From Bifidobacteriaceae bacterium (GTDB lineage: Bacteria > Actinomycetota > Actinomycetes > Actinomycetales > WQXJ01): a stretch of DNA of 11,526 bases. Where the stretch lies: positions 1-11,526 of the forward strand of contig JAITLE010000043.1 of the NCBI GenBank assembly GCA_031278075.1. Reading direction: 5' to 3'. The notes under the pieces are model-generated. The model had not been told where the DNA came from, did not search any database, and saw only the letters and a program-made list of their open reading frames with translations. Position 1 is the stretch's first letter; each line of letters opens with the position of its first letter. Positions 8,201-11,526 of this stretch are shown here, piece by piece. The translations under genes were made by a program, and so were the position numbers.

Positions 8201-8973
8201 TGGCGGCGCGCGCGCTCGACGAGTTCGGCTTGACGCTCGAGGACCTGGTCGCGGAGTTCGGGCCGGACCGCCCGGTCCCGTCCGTCGCCGATCCCGACGC
8301 GGAACCCCGCCCCTATGCGCGCGACGAGCAGCTGAGGCGTCTTCGTCAAGCGGAGCGCGAGCTGGCGGCGTTGGGACGTGTCAACCCGCTCGCGCTAGAG
8401 GAATACGCCGCTTTGGAGGAGCGGCATAAGTTCTTGGCGGCGGGCCTGGACGACATCAAGCGCTCGCGCGCTGACTTGATGCGCGTCATCCGCGAGATCG
8501 ACGCTCAGGTGGAGAACATTTTCGCAGACGCCTACCGGGACACCGCCGAAGCTTTCGGCAATGTTTTCGGGCGGCTTTTCCCGGGCGGCGAGGGGCGGCT
8601 TGTCGCCACAGCTCCGGACGATTGGCTCGAGACCGGCGTGGATATTGAGGCGCGGCCCGCCGGCAAAGCCGTCAAACGGTTGTCGTTGCTCTCCGGCGGT
8701 GAGCGCTCACTGGTCGCGGTCGCATTCACCCTCGCGATTTTCATGGCACGGCCGTCGCCATTCTATGTGATGGATGAGGTGGAAGCCGCCCTCGACGAGG
8801 TGAATTTGGGGCGGCTGCTCGCGTTGATCGAAGAACTGCGCGACAGCTCCCAGGTGCTCATGGTCACCCACCAGAAACGCTCGATGGAGATCGCAGACGC
8901 CCTCTACGGCGTCACCATGCGGGATGACGGGGTGTCCACGGTGATTTCCCAACGCATTCCCAGGTCAGAATAG
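5278..8973 (+). CDS. smc: Chromosome segregation ATPase SMC
   Basis: SMC forms a ring-shaped dimer that, with the kleisin ScpA and with ScpB, extrudes and compacts DNA so that sister chromosomes separate. The protein has 1231 residues, close to the bacterial norm. The N-terminal half-head has Walker A GPNGSGKSN (31-39) and a Q-loop at VGQGHLDDVL (Q143). A first coiled-coil arm (about 167-510), a hinge (about 513-685) and a returning arm (about 690-1040) follow. The C-terminal half-head has the signature LSGGE (1138-1142) and Walker B FYVMDE (1162-1167), with D1166 and E1167 present. All ATPase motifs are intact. The start is GTG 5278, giving the typical MYLKTLTLRGFKSF opening. TTG at 5269 is in frame but adds three residues that the family lacks. 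GGGAG ends only two bases before the GTG, too close for a normal Shine-Dalgarno, so a leaderless message is possible. The hinge loop at about 573-618 is a Gly/Ala/Arg-rich insertion. scpA and scpB are not in the window. Confidence 0.97.
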   Translation: MYLKTLTLRGFKSFASATRLSFEPGITCVVGPNGSGKSNVVDALAWVMGEQGAKSLRGGKMEDVIFAGAKTRPPLGRAEVKLTIDNTDGALPIDYTEVTISRTLFQGGGSEYAINGNACRLLDIQELLSDTGLGREMHVIVGQGHLDDVLTASPEERRGFIEEAAGVLKHRKRKERALRKLDSTQANLVRLEDLTAEIRRQLGPLARQADIARRAQSIQVAARDAGARVLADDAAQLQATLARDAADETALNERRDALRDALAAARDQLAGLESAAAAALPELSRVAETYFRLSALLERVRGTRKVAAERARLLGQGVFHLPGAGWGGAGSAEGLDALVETLAQERDQLESRVALADAVRSAAAEACGAADEAFRAEELRYTAALRAVADRREELATLTGRVATARSRVEGRTAQIAQLTEQVEAALAGRAKAEEEFTVLEQQIAGVEDGEAALDLAHQRATAALDAAKAAQAALVAEQSDVRSRVAAAAATRDALDLAMAAKDGSAALAARAGTLGPLAALLRPEKGFERAIGAALGPAAPALAVLGPGAAVDALRLLRAEDLGQAALAIAGAETAEHGRGEAPDARGHAARAPVSGSAAGGLRGGPGARGEPPAGRWAVDLVRPAPGLSAADAAAAEDIIARLLGRTVVAQHLAQARAAIAADPTVIAVTVEGDLLGSAFAAGGAPAAPSPVELASAKAEAQAAIAAGTAALEELAFKLKAARDRLEEAEQALGRSIEALTQSDARYAATADRLGHLAATVGAQRDAGRKAAERLAEAEAALASDQAQLAALTSELEAARDAARHTGGTPAGDRALSVPGGLAEPDPAERDRLSAEAQGARQAVTEATLEARDLRARLDGIVGRIDATKRAAATEREAEERARIAAERRERQADLARAVEGACGELETMVARAAADAGSARDQAEARRAERDATAAELRAEAERVRAALAEVTSDVHRDELARAAGQAKLDALAARALDEFGLTLEDLVAEFGPDRPVPSVADPDAEPRPYARDEQLRRLRQAERELAALGRVNPLALEEYAALEERHKFLAAGLDDIKRSRADLMRVIREIDAQVENIFADAYRDTAEAFGNVFGRLFPGGEGRLVATAPDDWLETGVDIEARPAGKAVKRLSLLSGGERSLVAVAFTLAIFMARPSPFYVMDEVEAALDEVNLGRLLALIEELRDSSQVLMVTHQKRSMEIADALYGVTMRDDGVSTVISQRIPRSE

Positions 8974-8978
8974 TCCGC

Positions 8979-8992
8979 ACCGGCCTTCCGGT
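8979..8992 (+). terminator. Possible weak smc terminator
   Basis: ACCGG and CCGGT form a 5-pair stem with a CCTT loop, six bases after the smc stop. A pyrimidine-rich, T-containing stretch (CCATTTCTCATT) follows. The stem is short, so termination is uncertain. Confidence 0.35.
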
Positions 8993-9090
8993 CCATTTCT
9001 CATTCCCCGCACGATCCCGTCCCCTGGCGCACGTGCCCCACGCGGCTCGCGCTCGCCGACGCCACCCCTGGCAGGCCTCGCCGCGCGGGG

Positions 9091-9118
9091 CGATAAACGA
9101 TTGGTTCACGTAGTTTTA
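9091..9118 (+). promoter_or_regulatory. AT-richer patch, candidate promoter of the CAP-domain gene
   Basis: This stretch stands out against its GC-rich surroundings. It contains TAGTTT (9111-9116), which fits the TAnnnT -10 pattern, but no -35 element appears at the usual distance. If it is used, the leader would be about 90 bases long. The call rests on composition and position only. Confidence 0.25.
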
Positions 9119-9169
9119 CGGGACGAACGGTGGCGCTGATGTCCCGCTCGTCTGGGAGGATTCAATACC

Positions 9170-9185
9170 GAAGCCGCCCCGCTTC
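9170..9185 (+). other. Small leader hairpin upstream of the CAP-domain gene
   Basis: GAAGC (9170-9174) and GCTTC (9181-9185) pair across a six-base CGCCCC loop, 11 bases before the Shine-Dalgarno. It could shield or stabilise the 5' leader, but five pairs may also arise by chance. Confidence 0.25.
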
Positions 9186-9196
9186 AGTTCCCGCCT

Positions 9197-9204
9197 AGGA
9201 AGGA
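9197..9204 (+). promoter_or_regulatory. Strong Shine-Dalgarno of the CAP-domain gene
   Basis: AGGAAGGA ends seven bases before ATG 9212. It fixes the start at an ATG that opens directly into a signal peptide. Confidence 0.85.
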
Positions 9205-9211
9205 CCCAGCG

Positions 9212-11526
9212 ATGAGACCGCGTGGCCTTGGAAAACTGTTCGCACTGCTGTTGAGCCTCGCTCTAGCGGCCGGATCGATCGCCGTGAGCGCGCCCGCCCA
9301 CGCCGCAACGCTCGAGGGAGGCGGCGCCACCAGCGGCGCGGTCGCTGACGCGCTGACCGTGGGGACGGCCGGCGCGGCGGCGGACGGCATCGTGCGGCTA
9401 GAGGATCCCGCGGACTCGGGCGCGTCTAAGGCGTCGCTGCCGGGACTCGTGGAGCTCGGGGACGCGCCGGTCGAATCGGCTGAGGCGACTGAGGGCGAGG
9501 CGACGCGGTCCCGTGCCGTCCTGCGGGCGACGAGCGTCAACACCATCGACCGCAGCAGCAAAGACGCGGTGGCCGACGCGTACACCAACGTGCTCTTGCC
9601 AGCCCTTGCCGTGCTCCCGACCTGGAGCGGCTCCATGAGTGGGTGCGTGCCGGCGGCGGAGGACGCGGCCACGCACGATGCGACGCTCACCGCCATCAAC
9701 TATTTCCGACGGATGGCGGGGCTGGGCGAGGTCACTGAATCCACCGCGGCATCCGCGGTGGCACGTCAAACAGCGTTGATGATGATCGCGCAGGGCGCGC
9801 TCAGTCATTATCCCGGGCAAGATTGGGCGTGTTGGACCAACAACGGCGCGTATGCGGCGTCATTGTCCAATCTCTCGCTGGGGCGCCTGGGCGCCGCCTC
9901 AGTCCAGGGCCAAATCGACGATTTCGGGACGAATAACGTTGGCGCTGTGGGCCACAGACGCTGGTTGCTCTCACCCGGCCAGCAGGAGGTTGGTGTCGCG
10001 TCGACCACCGCGGTGAACGGCACATATTTCGGGAGCGCCGCGATCGTGGTGATGTCGCCATCGAGTTCGACCTGCTCCGGGAACGCCTGCGACGGCACGA
10101 AATGGCAGTCGGACGCGGGCGACACCGCTTTCACCATCGCCCACAACATCACCTGGAGTTCTCCGACCTTCGTCCAATGGCCTTCGGCTGGCTATTTCCC
10201 GTATCAGCTCTTGGACGACAGGGGCACTGCGGCGGGCGACGGGTTCCAGTGGACTGTCGCGACCGGGAACAGCTCGATCAGCTTTTCGCAGGCCGTGGTG
10301 TCGATGACGAAGAACGGCGTGTCGGTCGGCGCGATCTCGGCCAGTCCTCAAAGCGGCGGCAAGGGCGACAGGGGCGCGATCAGCTGGCTGCTGCCCGCCG
10401 GCGTCATGACGCAACCGGCGGCTGGACAGACCGACGTCTACAGCGTGACGATCAGCGGAATAACCGGGTACGGGACCCTCACATATGAGGTGAAAGTGTT
10501 CTCTGTCCCGGAGGTCACCTTCAATCTGGCCCCTTGGGGTTACTCCTGGGTCGGCGGTGAGATCAGCGCCATAACCAGCGACGTGACCCCGGCGAACGCC
10601 ACGCTGACATACCAGTGGACTCGGGACGGTGAGGCGATCCCAGGCGCGACCAATTACACCTACACCGTCCAGGCAGCGGACTTGACGAAGCGGATCAGGG
10701 TCCAGGTGACGGGCGCCGCCGCAGGCTACGCGCCGCGGACGGCGACTTCGGGTTATTTCGAGATCCGGGACTACTTCTGGACCGTGGCGACCACGATTTG
10801 CACGGCGCCCAAAGTTGGAGTCGCGTGCTGGGCGTCCCTCCCCACAGCGTATCCACCCCCCGATTCAGTGGACTATCAGTGGTTCGTCGGCGATTCGACC
10901 ACTGTGGCCGGCGTCGCTCAGTCCTATACACCGGTGGCAGCCGACGCCGGGAAGACGTTGACCGTTCGGATGACGCTGAACAAGGCGGGATACCAGACCA
11001 CGAGCGTGAACACGGTCTCTGAGGGCGCCATCGCCAACGGAGACTTGAGCAGCGCGACGGCGGCGGTGTGCGCGTCCCCGAAGGTTGGTGTGGCCTGCGC
11101 GGCAAGCGCGTCCGCGACTCCGGCTGGGGCAAGCGTCACCTATGTCTGGAAGGTCGCCGGCCAGCAAGTCTCCACCGCGTCCAGCTACACGCCCACGGCG
11201 GCCGACGCGGGCAAGGCGCTCACCGTCACCGCCACTTTCAAGCTCGCCGGTTACAACGACAAGACCGCTGACTCGACCGCCAAGACAATCGCGAACGGCG
11301 ACCTCGGGTTGGGCACGCCGACGATCACTGGAACCACCCAAGTCGGCTCCACCCTGACCGCTGTCACCGGGACATGGTCCCCCACAGGAGTCACATTCAC
11401 CTACCAATGGCTGAGGGACGGTTCGACGATCACCGGGGCGACCAGCTCAACCTACAAACTCGTCGCCGCGGACTCCGGCACAAAGGTCTCAATACGGGTC
11501 ACCGGCTCGTTGACGGGCTACACCAC
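9212..11526 (+). CDS. Secreted CAP-domain protein with tandem Ig-like repeats (3'-partial)
   Basis: The frame from ATG 9212 stays open to the right edge, giving at least 771 residues; the stop lies outside the window. A Sec signal peptide (RPRGLGK, a hydrophobic core, then APAHA-AT, with cleavage likely after residue 31) is followed by a variable linker to about 130. A CAP/SCP-superfamily domain follows (about 135-265), with INYFRRMAGL 162-171, LSHYP ending at 201 (H199), GHRRWLL 247-253 (H248) and EVGVA 259-263. C145 and C207 could form a disulfide. The canonical GENIA glutamate motif is replaced by GAYAASLSNL, a form I recall from a bacterial CAP subgroup. A beta-rich region (about 270-430) contains C288 and C293 and the WPSAGYFPYQL motif. 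At least four Ig-like repeats come next. CAP proteins are secreted and have varied, often unknown roles (lipid binding, adhesion, proteolysis claims), so I assign no activity. Repeat stalks usually place a domain away from the cell surface. Any wall anchor would be beyond the window. Confidence 0.88.
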   Translation, partial: MRPRGLGKLFALLLSLALAAGSIAVSAPAHAATLEGGGATSGAVADALTVGTAGAAADGIVRLEDPADSGASKASLPGLVELGDAPVESAEATEGEATRSRAVLRATSVNTIDRSSKDAVADAYTNVLLPALAVLPTWSGSMSGCVPAAEDAATHDATLTAINYFRRMAGLGEVTESTAASAVARQTALMMIAQGALSHYPGQDWACWTNNGAYAASLSNLSLGRLGAASVQGQIDDFGTNNVGAVGHRRWLLSPGQQEVGVASTTAVNGTYFGSAAIVVMSPSSSTCSGNACDGTKWQSDAGDTAFTIAHNITWSSPTFVQWPSAGYFPYQLLDDRGTAAGDGFQWTVATGNSSISFSQAVVSMTKNGVSVGAISASPQSGGKGDRGAISWLLPAGVMTQPAAGQTDVYSVTISGITGYGTLTYEVKVFSVPEVTFNLAPWGYSWVGGEISAITSDVTPANATLTYQWTRDGEAIPGATNYTYTVQAADLTKRIRVQVTGAAAGYAPRTATSGYFEIRDYFWTVATTICTAPKVGVACWASLPTAYPPPDSVDYQWFVGDSTTVAGVAQSYTPVAADAGKTLTVRMTLNKAGYQTTSVNTVSEGAIANGDLSSATAAVCASPKVGVACAASASATPAGASVTYVWKVAGQQVSTASSYTPTAADAGKALTVTATFKLAGYNDKTADSTAKTIANGDLGLGTPTITGTTQVGSTLTAVTGTWSPTGVTFTYQWLRDGSTITGATSSTYKLVAADSGTKVSIRVTGSLTGYT
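10499..11526 (+). repeat. Tandem Ig-like repeats, about 88 residues each
   Basis: The conserved Y-x-W core appears at residues 467, 555, 644 and 731 of the CAP-domain protein, so the period is 87-89 residues. Each unit then has a GAT..TYT/SYTP strand, a (A)AD.GK/T turn, a hydrophobic strand and AGY or TGY. Repeats two and three end in IANGDL. The fourth unit (from about residue 703, PTITGTTQVGSTLTA) is the most typical actinobacterial form and is cut by the right edge. The repetition is at protein level; the DNA copies differ clearly. Confidence 0.85.

Larger units (their letters stand above)
8974..9211. other. Intergenic region between smc and the CAP-domain gene
   Basis: This 238-base gap has no credible open frame and no tRNA-like structure. 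It contains a short hairpin just after smc, a GC-rich stretch (about 9010-9090) with one small stem (TCGCC 9078-9082 with GGCGA 9089-9093), an AT-richer patch at 9091-9118, a small leader stem (9170-9185) and a strong Shine-Dalgarno. The promoter of the downstream gene most likely lies in the AT-richer patch or just after it. Confidence 0.6.

Noticed and set aside
9078..9093. TCGCC/GGCGA stem after smc as a terminator
   Set aside because: It is a five-pair stem about 105 bases after the stop with no T-rich tail; short stems are frequent in such GC-rich DNA.
9184..9699. Minus-strand open frame over the signal peptide and linker of the CAP-domain gene
   Set aside because: It is Ala/Ser-rich, overlaps a gene with a clear start and signal peptide, and has no recognisable domain.

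Overview
The window is high-GC DNA with actinobacterial hallmarks. SMC and FtsY have the actinobacterial sequence style (FtsY has an N-terminal membrane anchor; the SMC head reads FYVMDEVEAALDEVNL). GTG starts are used, and the right-hand secreted protein carries the YQWxxDG Ig-like repeats common in Micrococcales, Actinomycetales and related exoproteins. I cannot place it below the phylum with confidence. No RNA genes, CRISPR arrays, insertion sequences or phage genes were seen.

Layout, left to right. (1) Position 1-3829, plus strand: the 3' part of a very large secreted protein that starts upstream of the window. It contains beta-sandwich domains of a repeated 'DDAEE' type, a lamin-tail domain, a CotH kinase-like domain and three chitobiase-C-terminal-like (CHB_HEX_C) modules. 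(2) 3830-3909: a convergent intergenic gap filled by a long GC-rich hairpin that probably terminates both neighbours. (3) 3910-5223, minus strand: ftsY, the signal recognition particle receptor. (4) 5224-5277: a 54-bp divergent gap. (5) 5278-8973, plus strand: smc, the chromosome-condensing ATPase. (6) 8974-9211: a 238-bp intergenic region with a weak hairpin after smc, an AT-richer patch and a strong Shine-Dalgarno. (7) 9212 to the right edge, plus strand, 3'-incomplete: a secreted CAP-superfamily protein followed by at least four tandem Ig-like repeats of about 88 residues.

The two central genes are housekeeping: FtsY delivers ribosomes making membrane or secreted proteins to the translocon, and SMC compacts and segregates the chromosome. 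They are neighbours in many bacteria, but usually on the same strand; here they are head to head, which suggests a local inversion. The flanking genes are accessory extracellular proteins with large repeat stalks. Nothing in the sequence ties them to the ftsY-smc pair beyond position.

I do not see a convincing undescribed system. The points most worth checking are the CotH-type enzyme with its altered active-site loop and unusual domain set, the divergent ftsY-smc arrangement with a possibly leaderless smc, and a paired-cysteine motif shared by two of the Ig-like repeats.
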